A stretch of 64,000 nt of DNA from JBFMAI01 sp040755725 (GTDB taxonomy: Bacteria > Planctomycetota > Phycisphaerae > UBA1845 > Fen-1342): contig JBFMAI010000039.1 of assembly GCA_040755725.1 (NCBI GenBank), positions 124,001 through 188,000 of the forward strand. The letters run 5' to 3'. Shown piece by piece: positions 26,459-33,974 of this stretch (the first letter of the stretch is position 1; each line of letters begins with the position of its first letter). The notes beneath the pieces were generated by a model, which did no database searches, had not been told where the DNA came from, and saw only the letters and a program-made list of their open reading frames with translations. The position numbers were made by a program, and so were the translations under genes.

Positions 26459-28780
26459 ATGCGCTTGTTCGGCAAGACCACCGCCCGCCAGAAGGAGATC
26501 CGGCGCAGCAAAGCCGAGCGCCGGGGCCCCTGGCTCCAGCGCCTGAACCAGCAGATCCACGTGGGGTCGTTGCTGTTTCTGCTGGCCGGGGCGGCGGCGT
26601 GCGCCTGGGTCGTCAATCTCGGCGACGACATTCTCGATCTGCGGGTCGGCCAGCGCATCCCGCGCGCGATGACGGCGCGGATCACCTACCGCGTGGCCGA
26701 CGAGCGGGCCACCGACCGCATGCGGACCCAGGCCCGCGACAACGCCGACCGCTACTACGAACTCGACCTGTCCCTGCTCCAGGACATCCGCGGCCGCCTG
26801 ATGAACGGCCTGCGCATCGCCCGCGAGTATGCCGCCGATCCGGCCAAGCTCCGCGACAAGGCGGCCGAAATCCGCCTCCTGTTCGACGACGCCGGACTGG
26901 AGGAGATCGTCCGGCTGGCCGCGCAAGCCGACTCGCAGGTGTACGATGTGGCGGTCGATCGCACCTTGCGTGCCCTACGGAACACCCCGCTGGTCGAGGC
27001 CAGCGAGCTGGCCCAGCGGCGCACGGGCATCAAGTCCATCCTGGTCGACCCCGAGCAGACACCCGCCGAGCGCACCGTCCTCAACAGCGAGCTCTACTAC
27101 CCCAACAACGCCGAGCACGTGAGCGCGGTGGTGCAAGCGGTGGTCGCGGCGGCCGATTTCACGCCCCCGCTGCGCGAGACGATGCGCCAATCGTTGACCG
27201 CGATGTTACGCGGCGACAGCGGGGGCGCCTTCAAGCCGCTGTACCGCTTCGACACGCGGCGCTCGGCCAAGGCCGCCCAGGACGCCGAGGCCGCCGTCGA
27301 GACCCAGTACAATGTTTATCCCGCCGGCACGCGGCTGGCCGAGGCCGGGATACTCACCAAGGAAGCGCTGGAGCGCCTGCGCGAGGAATATCAGCAATAC
27401 CGCCACCCGGACCTGGCCATGCAGGCCCCCGAGACGCTGGCCGTGCTGCGCGAGGGCCAGCGGCTGGAGCCCTGGGGCCGCGCCGCCCGGGCCGCGCTGG
27501 CGTTCCTGATCGTGGTCAGCCTCGGGGCCTATCTCGCGCTCGTACACCCCGAGGTCCTCGGCAGCACGCGCCGCCACATCGCCACCGCGATTACGCTGGT
27601 CCTCGTTCTGGCGCTGTCCCGCGCCGCGTATCTGGCCACCGCGCTGCCCCACCTGGCCGTGGGGGCGTACGCTTTGGCCATCGCGCTACTGGCCATCACC
27701 TCCGGCCGCGGCTCGGCCTACGCCACCGGGGGGCTACTGGCGCTTATGGTCGCCCTGACCACACGGCAGGGCATCGGCTTCCTGGTCGTGCTCGTGGCCG
27801 TGGCGATGGTGCTGTTCGTGCGGCTGCGCAGCGTGCGCAATCGCGGCCGGATCATCGCCGCCGGGGCGCTGGCCGCGCTCACCGCCGGCGTCGTCGCCCA
27901 GCTCTTGGGGCTCGTCAGCGGACAATGGGTCACGTTCGTCTTCTGGAACCAGACCCTCTGGGCGGTGCTGACCACGCTGGCGGCGGCGTTCCTCGTCGAG
28001 GGCATCCTGCCCACGATCGAGCGCTTGTTCGACGTCACCACCGACATGACCCTGCTGGAGTGGTGCGACCCCAACAAGCCGCTGTTGCGGATGCTGGCGG
28101 CCGAGTCCCCGGGGACCTACAACCACAGCCTGCTGGTGGGGACGCTGGCCGACGCGGCCGCCGAGGCCATCGGCGCCAACGGTTTGCTCGCCCGCACCGG
28201 GGCGTACTACCACGACATCGGGAAGATCAACAAGCCGGAGTACTTCGTCGAGAACCAGGTGCTGGGCGTCGGCAGCCGGCACGAACGCCTCTCCCCCGCC
28301 ATGAGCCACCTCATCATCATCGGTCACGTCAAGGACGGCATCGAGATGGCCAAGGCGTATCACCTGCCGCGCCGGCTGCACGCCTTCATCCCCGAACACC
28401 ACGGCACCTGCGTCGTCGAGTACTTCTACCACGCGGCCAGCCGGGCGCGCAAACCCGGCGACCCCGCGATTTCCGACGAGCAGTTCCGCTACCCCGGTCC
28501 CAAGCCGCAGTCGCGCGAAACCGCGATCGTCATGGTGTGCGACGCGGTCGAGGGCGCGGTCCGGGCCATGTCCGAGCCGACGCCCAACCGCATCGAGGAC
28601 ACCGTGGACCGCATGATCCAGAAACGCATGATGGACGGGCAGTTCGACGATTGCGACATGACGTTCCGCGAGCTCCAGACGATCCGCAACAGCCTGGTCA
28701 AGACGCTGGCCAGCATCTATCACGCCCGCATCACCTACCCCAGTGCCGAACAACCCCCGGAGACGCGCAGTGCCTCGTAA
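26459..28780 (+). CDS. 7TM-HD domain protein (PgpH-type cyclic-di-AMP phosphodiesterase)
   Basis: 773 residues. An N-terminal membrane helix (about 38-56) precedes a large extracytoplasmic 7TM-HD extracellular domain to about residue 340. Seven membrane helices follow (about 345-530), then a cytoplasmic HD domain with GTYNHSLLVGTLAD, YYHDIGKINKPEYFVENQ and FIPEHHGT. The arrangement matches PgpH, which hydrolyses cyclic di-AMP. It begins 4 bases after phoH and overlaps ybeY by 11 bases, the conserved phoH-pgpH-ybeY order. Confidence 0.92.
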   Translation: MRLFGKTTARQKEIRRSKAERRGPWLQRLNQQIHVGSLLFLLAGAAACAWVVNLGDDILDLRVGQRIPRAMTARITYRVADERATDRMRTQARDNADRYYELDLSLLQDIRGRLMNGLRIAREYAADPAKLRDKAAEIRLLFDDAGLEEIVRLAAQADSQVYDVAVDRTLRALRNTPLVEASELAQRRTGIKSILVDPEQTPAERTVLNSELYYPNNAEHVSAVVQAVVAAADFTPPLRETMRQSLTAMLRGDSGGAFKPLYRFDTRRSAKAAQDAEAAVETQYNVYPAGTRLAEAGILTKEALERLREEYQQYRHPDLAMQAPETLAVLREGQRLEPWGRAARAALAFLIVVSLGAYLALVHPEVLGSTRRHIATAITLVLVLALSRAAYLATALPHLAVGAYALAIALLAITSGRGSAYATGGLLALMVALTTRQGIGFLVVLVAVAMVLFVRLRSVRNRGRIIAAGALAALTAGVVAQLLGLVSGQWVTFVFWNQTLWAVLTTLAAAFLVEGILPTIERLFDVTTDMTLLEWCDPNKPLLRMLAAESPGTYNHSLLVGTLADAAAEAIGANGLLARTGAYYHDIGKINKPEYFVENQVLGVGSRHERLSPAMSHLIIIGHVKDGIEMAKAYHLPRRLHAFIPEHHGTCVVEYFYHAASRARKPGDPAISDEQFRYPGPKPQSRETAIVMVCDAVEGAVRAMSEPTPNRIEDTVDRMIQKRMMDGQFDDCDMTFRELQTIRNSLVKTLASIYHARITYPSAEQPPETRSAS

Positions 28781-29291
28781 CCACCCCCCCGCCGCGCTCC
28801 TGATCGCGCTGGTGTGGCAGCCGCGGGCCTCGTGGCACGCCGTCCCGCTGTTGCGCCGCATGGCGGCCCACGTGCTCCGTGCCGAGGGTTTTCACGCCGG
28901 GCACCTCTCCATCGCCGTCGTCGGCGCCCGCGCCATGAGCAGCCTCCACCGCCGCTACCGTCACGAGCCGGGGCCCACTGACGTGCTGACGTTCGATTTC
29001 GGGTGCGACTTGGCGCGCGGCTGGATCGACGCCGAAGTCGTGCTCTGTGCCGACGTCGCGCGCCGCGTCGCCGCCACCCGCGGCGGCACCCTGCGTGCCG
29101 CCCGCGCCGAGCTCGCCCTGTATCTCGTCCACGGCCTGCTCCACCTGGCCGGCTTCAGCGATGACACGCCCGACGCCGCCGAGCGCATGCACCGGCGAGA
29201 AGACGAGCTGCTCCGGCAAGCCGGCTTGGGCCCCGTCTATGACGTTCGTGCCCGCCGGCGGCTCGTCAGTCAGCGCCGCTCACCGCGATAG
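28770..29291 (+). CDS. ybeY: Endoribonuclease YbeY
   Basis: 173 residues. YbeY acts in 16S rRNA 3' maturation and ribosome quality control. The GTG start has GGAG seven bases upstream and overlaps the end of the 7TM-HD gene. Conserved blocks are GPTDVLTFDF and the metal motif HGLLHLAGFSD. In the standard HxxxHxxxxxH motif the third His is Asp here. The 3' end overlaps the convergent ubiE gene by 22 bases. Confidence 0.9.
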   Translation: MPRNHPPAALLIALVWQPRASWHAVPLLRRMAAHVLRAEGFHAGHLSIAVVGARAMSSLHRRYRHEPGPTDVLTFDFGCDLARGWIDAEVVLCADVARRVAATRGGTLRAARAELALYLVHGLLHLAGFSDDTPDAAERMHRREDELLRQAGLGPVYDVRARRRLVSQRRSPR

Positions 29292-30250
29292 AGCACCACG
29301 CCCCCCAGGTTCATGCGCGTGGCCGTCACGCTAACCAAGCCCACGTCCTGTAGCCGCCGCACCATCGTCACCACCGGCTCGAACGTCTGAATGGACCTCG
29401 GCAGGTAGCGGTACGCTCCGGTACGGTCGCGGCTGATGAGCGCCCCCACCCGCGGCAGAACCGCGTCGCAGTAGAATTGATACAGCCAGCGCAAGACGAG
29501 GCTCTCCGGCGTCGCGAACTCGAGGATCACCACGCGGGCCCCGGGGCGGGCGACGCGGGCCATTTCCGCCAATCCGGCCTGGACGTCCGCGAAGTTCCGC
29601 ACCGCGAACGCGCAACTGATGATGTCCACAGTGGCGTCGGCCAGCGGCAGGCGGAGTGCGTCGGCCCGCAGCAGGGAGCAGGGAACAGGGAACGGGGAAC
29701 CGCCGTCTTCGGCCTCCGCGCCGCCACAGCGCTCGCTGCCAACTGAGCATTCGGGATCATGGGACGCCAGTGGGGAGGGCGAGCTTCCCGGCGAGCCGCG
29801 GCTCCGCCCGAGCCTCGCCCTCTCATGTCGCACGGCGTTGCATACCCACTTAGGGCGCCGGGGCAGGAACGGCGAGCGGCGATCGTCGTCTTTCGCCCGG
29901 CCCGGCGCATCGAGCCGCGCGTGTCGCAACATCTGCGCGGCGAAATCGACGCCGATGACACGGCGCAGCGCCGGTTGCGCCGCCGCGAACGCCCGCAACA
30001 TGTCCCCCGTCCCGCAGCCGATGTCCAGCACGATGTCGCCGACGCCCGGCTCGGCGGCGGTCACCGCCCGGCGTCGCCAGATGGCGTCCCGCCCGAGACT
30101 GCCCACGGTGTTGACGCGCTCGTAAGTCGGCGCGATGGCGTCGAACATCGCTTGGACGCGGGCGGCCTTGTCCGACTGCGCGTGCGGCGCGCGCAGGGCG
30201 CGGACGTCCCAAGCCCGCCGAACCGGAGTGGTGTCTTCGCGGTCATTCAT
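29270..30250 (-). CDS. ubiE: UbiE/MenG methyltransferase with repeat-derived insertion
   Basis: C-methyltransferase of quinone biosynthesis, 326 residues against a usual 230-250. The N-terminal FDAIAPTYERVNTVGSLG, the SAM-binding IVLDIGCGTGDML (residues 73-85), CAFAVRNFADVQAGLAEM and the C-terminal FYCDAVLPRVGALIS are all present. Between the second acidic loop (VDFAAQMLRHARLDAPG, to residue 117) and CSLLRADALRLPLADA (from about 191) lie about 78 extra residues. They are encoded by 29669-29902, which includes a copy of the family B intergenic repeat and a GGGAACA-type tandem stretch. The frame is kept throughout. Whether the enzyme still folds is unknown. Confidence 0.88.
   Translation of the reverse strand: MNDREDTTPVRRAWDVRALRAPHAQSDKAARVQAMFDAIAPTYERVNTVGSLGRDAIWRRRAVTAAEPGVGDIVLDIGCGTGDMLRAFAAAQPALRRVIGVDFAAQMLRHARLDAPGRAKDDDRRSPFLPRRPKWVCNAVRHERARLGRSRGSPGSSPSPLASHDPECSVGSERCGGAEAEDGGSPFPVPCSLLRADALRLPLADATVDIISCAFAVRNFADVQAGLAEMARVARPGARVVILEFATPESLVLRWLYQFYCDAVLPRVGALISRDRTGAYRYLPRSIQTFEPVVTMVRRLQDVGLVSVTATRMNLGGVVLYRGERR
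29747..29824 (+). repeat. Dispersed repeat, family B, copy inside ubiE
   Basis: Begins GCATTCGGGATCATGGGACG and continues GGGAGGGCGAGCTTCCCGGC, then GAGCCGCGGCTC and GCCTCGCCCTC. The first 24 bases match the copy at 48381 with two differences. It lies within the ubiE reading frame (which runs on the opposite strand). Confidence 0.8.
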
Positions 30251-30414
30251 GGGTGCCGTGGCAGATTATCCCCGACGCCCCCGCCGACACCAAGCCCTAT
30301 CCTCCGTCGCCGAGGCCAGCACGCAACGTCGGACGCACCCGCAACGGCACAGCGCGCGGCGGACCTTTCGGGCGGTCTACGGCCGGTGCGGAGTCCGGCG
30401 GCTACGTGCGGTGG

Positions 30415-30575
30415 CACAGGCGTCCCCGCCTGTGTTGCAACGGCCGGTGCGAGGCCCGGCCGCCACGCTCCAGGAGCGTCCGCAAGCCGGTGTGGCACCG
30501 GCCAACGGCCGGTGAGGGGCGGGCGGGACGCCCGCACCCGCGACCGGCGGGACGCCGACGCTCCCCTGTAGCGCC
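30415..30575. repeat. Intergenic GC-rich hairpin repeat region (family C)
   Basis: Occupies most of the 382-base gap between ubiE and the zinc-ribbon membrane gene. It starts with a perfect hairpin, CACAGGCG/CGCCTGTG with a four-base loop (30415-30434). Further inverted pieces follow (GGCGGGACGCC, GCACCGGCC/GGCCGGTG). No coding potential was seen. A related block lies at 35383-35465. Confidence 0.55.
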
Positions 30576-30632
30576 AGACCGAAGCTCGCCACAGCGAGCC
30601 GCCCGGCCCCCGCGGCCGCTGCCCCGTGACAC

Positions 30633-31622
30633 TCAGAACGTCGTCCCGCACTCCGGGCAGCGGCGGTCCGGAAGCTGCCACAGCAGGTAGCCGCACTTCG
30701 CGCAGCGTGGCTCCTCGATCTCGATCGTGATCTTCAGCCCGCACGTACCGCACGCGACCTTGCCCGCGTCGAGCGTCTGGCGTGCCGCGCAGCGCGGGCA
30801 ACACAGCTCCAGTCGCGCCGGCGTCGTTTCCAGTGCCGCCGCTTTCCCCACCTGCCGCAGCTTGGCCAGGATCAGCAGCGTCAGCGTCCCGCACGCATCG
30901 ACGACGCCGAGCGCCCCGAGCAGCCGGTAGTAGAAGTCGTCGTCGATCTCGAACCAGATGGCCGCCGCGACCAGGAACGCCACGCCGCCGATCGCCGCGA
31001 TCGTCGGGTACAGGACCGCCTTCAGCGTCAGGCTCCCCGGGACCCGCAGCAACAGCGCGACGTGCGCCAGCGAGAAGGCGACGACGGCGACGATGCCCGT
31101 TAGCTTCGGGAAGGTCGGATCGTCGGTCGGCTCCTCCCAGATGCACACGAGCAGCATCGTCAGGCCGACGAGGTCCGCGCTGAGACCAATCAGCGGCAGC
31201 AGGCCGTGGCGTCGGTTCTCGTAGTGGTCCGCACAGGGAATCGCAACGATGAAGTAGCCCAGCAGGCCCGCCGTCGTGAAGAAGGCGCGGACCACCGGCT
31301 CATCCAGCAGCCCGCCGGGCCACCAGATGCACGTGAGCAGCACCACGAAGTTCACGCCGAAGACCGTCAGTCCGATCGTGCTGAGCCCGGGCCACTGGCG
31401 GCGCTCGATCCAGGCGGCACAGATCATCGCGACGCCGCTGTGCAGCGCGAGCGCCACCAGCGTCAGCAGGATGCGCCCCGTGGTGTCGTTGAACTGCCCC
31501 AACAACAGCGCCACCACCGCCACGACGGCGCAGCTCGTCAAGGAAACCACCAGTGTGCGCAGGAACCAGCGCTTCAGCGCCAAGTGCCGAGGGCCGGTCG
31601 GGGACGAAACCTCGCCGCTCAT
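30633..31622 (-). CDS. Membrane protein with C-terminal zinc ribbons, unknown
   Basis: 329 residues. Seven or eight hydrophobic helices from about residue 20 to 255 (for example TLVVSLTSCAVVAVVALLLG and AVLYPTIAAIGGVAFLVAAA). A cytoplasmic tail follows with three or four Cys pairs (CCPRC, CGTC, CAKC, CPEC), enough for two zinc ribbons. ATG 31622 is preferred over 31628 because GGAG then sits seven bases upstream. Similar zinc-ribbon membrane proteins are frequent in Planctomycetota; the function is unknown. Confidence 0.75.
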   Translation of the reverse strand: MSGEVSSPTGPRHLALKRWFLRTLVVSLTSCAVVAVVALLLGQFNDTTGRILLTLVALALHSGVAMICAAWIERRQWPGLSTIGLTVFGVNFVVLLTCIWWPGGLLDEPVVRAFFTTAGLLGYFIVAIPCADHYENRRHGLLPLIGLSADLVGLTMLLVCIWEEPTDDPTFPKLTGIVAVVAFSLAHVALLLRVPGSLTLKAVLYPTIAAIGGVAFLVAAAIWFEIDDDFYYRLLGALGVVDACGTLTLLILAKLRQVGKAAALETTPARLELCCPRCAARQTLDAGKVACGTCGLKITIEIEEPRCAKCGYLLWQLPDRRCPECGTTF

Positions 31623-31798
31623 GTGCATTCTCCAGGTGCTGTGAGACTCGTGACCCTAATTCGACGCACGCTTGGACGCGAGCCCGGCGCAACGGGGACG
31701 ATCGCGGCCAAGGCACTGGCCCGTGCAGGCGTCGTTCGAAGCCCACGCGAACCGGCGGCGTCTCCGGCTGGGCGCCGATCGCGCGCCGATCACTGGAA

Positions 31799-32887
31799 TC
31801 ACTCCAGCAGATGTTCCAATCGCACCGCGACCAGCCGGTCGCAGTCGGCCGGCGACTTCGGGGCAATCCGTCGGAAGTCCTCGTGATGGCCGTTCTGAAA
31901 GTCCACGACGACCCAGGCGCCGTCGCGCGCGCAGACCACAAAATGCACGGCGCCGACCCGGCCCGCTCCCGCGACGAGGTAGTCCGCGAACAGCACATAC
32001 TCGGCCTCGGGCGGGTGCGACTTGGCGTACTCTTGGGCCGCCCGCGCGAAATCCCACAACACGCGCTGTTCGTTGGACGAGGATTTCACCTCGAAGCGCG
32101 GCTCCGTATCGGCCACCGTGGCCTTGCAGAGACCGGCTTTGTTCAGCGACTCCGCCAGCCGCGCGGCACAGGCGCGGTCAACCGTCTCACCCACGCGCGG
32201 CGGGTAGATGAGCACCCGGGCCTCGGCCCCCGCGTGCTTGAGGGCGCCCAACCGCGCCTTCATGGCCTCGAACTCGGCCTCGCTCGGCGTGCCCGACTTC
32301 TCGCGCCACCGCCGCGCAAACCGTCCGTCCGCGACCGGCGTGCCCGGGTCGCCGGTCAGGTGGAACACCGGTTTGAGCCGCTCCGCGACCAGCAGGCAGC
32401 AGGTCATCGGCGCGCCGGGCTGTATCCGGCGGAAGTCGGCGTCTTGCGGCGTCTGCGCGTCCTTCCAGACCGGCGTCCCGGCCCGGTCCAGAAGCACGGT
32501 GCGAATCTCCTTGGCACCGGTCCGCGGCGTACCCACGAACTCGGCACACAGCGCGTAGTCCGTCGGCGGCGGATTCTGCCGCAGGAACTGGCCGAAAGCG
32601 GCGGCCAATTCGTCCAGCGTGTCGTGTGCGCCGGGTTGAAAGACCGCGGTCGTGGTGTCGTGCATCCGCATCCCCGCGTTTTCGAGCATCGCGCCGACAA
32701 CGTCCGCCACGTCCTGGCGGGCCCCGCCCGGCAAGATTATGGGGTAGATCGTCAGCGCGGTGTCCGCGTTCAACTTCGGGGGGACCGCCGCCGGCGACTT
32801 GGCCTGGCCCGCGTCCTGGGCCGTCGCCGTGACGGCCCAACTCAATGTCACCACCACCGCAGTGGTCGCGATTCCATGTGCTCTCAT
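31799..32887 (-). CDS. Secreted protein of unknown function under a TetR-linked promoter
   Basis: 362 residues with a clear N-terminal signal peptide (MRAHGIATTAVVVTLSWAVT, cleavage likely at TATAQDA). Two similar halves read like repeated domains, each with an aspartate-rich FADYL or CAEFVG strand and a C-terminal FRRI-PGAP or FRRIAPKSP motif; this suggests an internal duplication. AGAAGGA precedes the ATG. I do not recognise a family. A GTAA/TTAC palindrome lies at 32911-32926, just upstream, facing the TetR gene at 32977. Confidence 0.7.
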   Translation of the reverse strand: MRAHGIATTAVVVTLSWAVTATAQDAGQAKSPAAVPPKLNADTALTIYPIILPGGARQDVADVVGAMLENAGMRMHDTTTAVFQPGAHDTLDELAAAFGQFLRQNPPPTDYALCAEFVGTPRTGAKEIRTVLLDRAGTPVWKDAQTPQDADFRRIQPGAPMTCCLLVAERLKPVFHLTGDPGTPVADGRFARRWREKSGTPSEAEFEAMKARLGALKHAGAEARVLIYPPRVGETVDRACAARLAESLNKAGLCKATVADTEPRFEVKSSSNEQRVLWDFARAAQEYAKSHPPEAEYVLFADYLVAGAGRVGAVHFVVCARDGAWVVVDFQNGHHEDFRRIAPKSPADCDRLVAVRLEHLLE

Positions 32888-32910
32888 TCGCGTTCCTTCT
32901 GATTGTTCGT

Positions 32911-32926
32911 TACGTAAGCGTTTACA
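32911..32926 (-). promoter_or_regulatory. Possible TetR operator upstream of the secreted-protein gene
   Basis: The stretch TACGTAAGCGTTTACA contains the half-sites GTAA and TTAC in inverted order, as does the stronger palindrome at 33622-33639. The spacing between half-sites differs (four bases here, eight there). It lies about 25-40 bases before the start codon at 32887. Confidence 0.4.
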
Positions 32927-32976
32927 TACTCTATCGGCACAGTGCGTCCGTGCCGGCCGTTCGGCCGGCATTACGT

Positions 32977-33564
32977 TTAATCTCCGCTGAGCAGGGTCCG
33001 CCCCACCTCCGCAAACAGCCGGCGCCGTTGGGCATCGGTCACCAGTCCTAATTCCCGGGCAATGTTGGCCACCGTCCCCAGGCCCACCACCGCCCACGCG
33101 GCCAACGCCGGATCGAGGCCGGTCGCACGGCCGGACAGCTCGCGGTGGGCCGCGATTTGCTCCCGCACGAAGCGTTGAAAGCGGCGATACATGTCCGCCA
33201 GCGCGGCCCGAACCTCGGGATCGTCCGTTTCGCTAAGTCCGGCAAAGACAATACGATAGTGCCCGAACTCGCCGTGGTGCGTCGATTCGTAGGCCAGCAG
33301 CCGCTCGGCGGCCGTACCCTCCGCGCCCGGTCGCCCCACGAGACGAAGCCAGATGTCCACCGACAGGTCGTACACGTACCGGATGGCGGCAATGAACATG
33401 GCCTTCTTGTCCGGCCACAGCCGATAAAGCACGTTCTCCTGCACGTCGCAACGCCGGGCCAGTTCCGCCGTCGTCGCCCGGCGATAGCCCAGCTCGGCGA
33501 AGGCGCGGGCCACGATGGGTAGCAGTTCGCGGCGTTTCTCGGGTAGTCGGCTGGGGCGGGGCAT
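32977..33564 (-). CDS. TetR/AcrR family transcriptional regulator
   Basis: 195 residues. The N-terminal helix-turn-helix is typical: IVARAFAELGYRRATTAELA followed by CDVQENVLYRLWPDKKAMF. The remaining 130 residues form the all-helical ligand-binding domain. It is followed on the same strand, after an 89-base gap, by the secreted-protein gene. Its own promoter (33639-33667) overlaps a perfect 6-6-6 palindrome, so autorepression is very likely. Confidence 0.9.
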   Translation of the reverse strand: MPRPSRLPEKRRELLPIVARAFAELGYRRATTAELARRCDVQENVLYRLWPDKKAMFIAAIRYVYDLSVDIWLRLVGRPGAEGTAAERLLAYESTHHGEFGHYRIVFAGLSETDDPEVRAALADMYRRFQRFVREQIAAHRELSGRATGLDPALAAWAVVGLGTVANIARELGLVTDAQRRRLFAEVGRTLLSGD

Positions 33565-33621
33565 AGCGCGGGGCCTGGGGGTTAGGGCCTGGCGGCCCGG
33601 GTCCGGGGCTCGGGGCTATTG

Positions 33622-33639
33622 TGTAAGTTTATGCTTACA
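33622..33639 (-). promoter_or_regulatory. TetR operator (palindrome)
   Basis: TGTAAG and CTTACA form a perfect inverted repeat with a six-base AT-rich spacer (18 bases in all). It sits immediately downstream of the -10 box of the tetR promoter, covering the predicted transcription start. Confidence 0.75.
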
Positions 33640-33667
33640 ATATAACCGCGCGGCGGGCCGTTGTCAA
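33639..33667 (-). promoter_or_regulatory. Promoter of the TetR gene
   Basis: On the minus strand a consensus TTGACA (33662-33667) is followed after 17 bases by TATATT (33639-33644). Transcription would begin near 33632, inside the operator palindrome. Confidence 0.75.
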
Positions 33668-33705
33668 GTCGCCCAGGGTCTCCGCGCGCGGTTCGCGCTC
33701 GCTGG

Positions 33706-33740
33706 GCCGACGCGGCGGGATCGCCCTCCCGCGCCGCATA
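33706..33740 (+). repeat. Dispersed repeat, family B, right-end fragment
   Basis: GGCGGGATCGCCCTCCCGCG matches the right end of the copy at 47876-47970. It lies in the 410-base gap between the TetR gene and the rhomboid gene. Confidence 0.5.
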
Positions 33741-33793
33741 CTCGCGCGCGGTGACCTGGAGAACCGAGACGCCCGTCTGGCCGCGAAATCCGA

Positions 33794-33857
33794 CCCTCCT
33801 CCAACCCCTCCTCGCCACAGCGAGTCGGTCACCACGGCAACCTGAGAGGGAGGGGGG
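33794..33857 (-). repeat. Dispersed repeat, family A, copy 2
   Basis: Read on the minus strand this is nearly identical over about 60 bases to the copy at 40387-40450, sharing GTGGTGACCGACTCGCTGTG in the centre and GAGGAGGGGTTGG near the end. Confidence 0.8.
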
Positions 33858-33974
33858 TTAAGGGATGGCCGCTCGAGCCTTGTAGCTCACGGCAGGCGGC
33901 GACTATATTGACAGAGGCGGCGCCGAGTCGCCGTCGTGGAGTATCGCAGCCGAGCAACTCGCAGGAGGGCGCCG

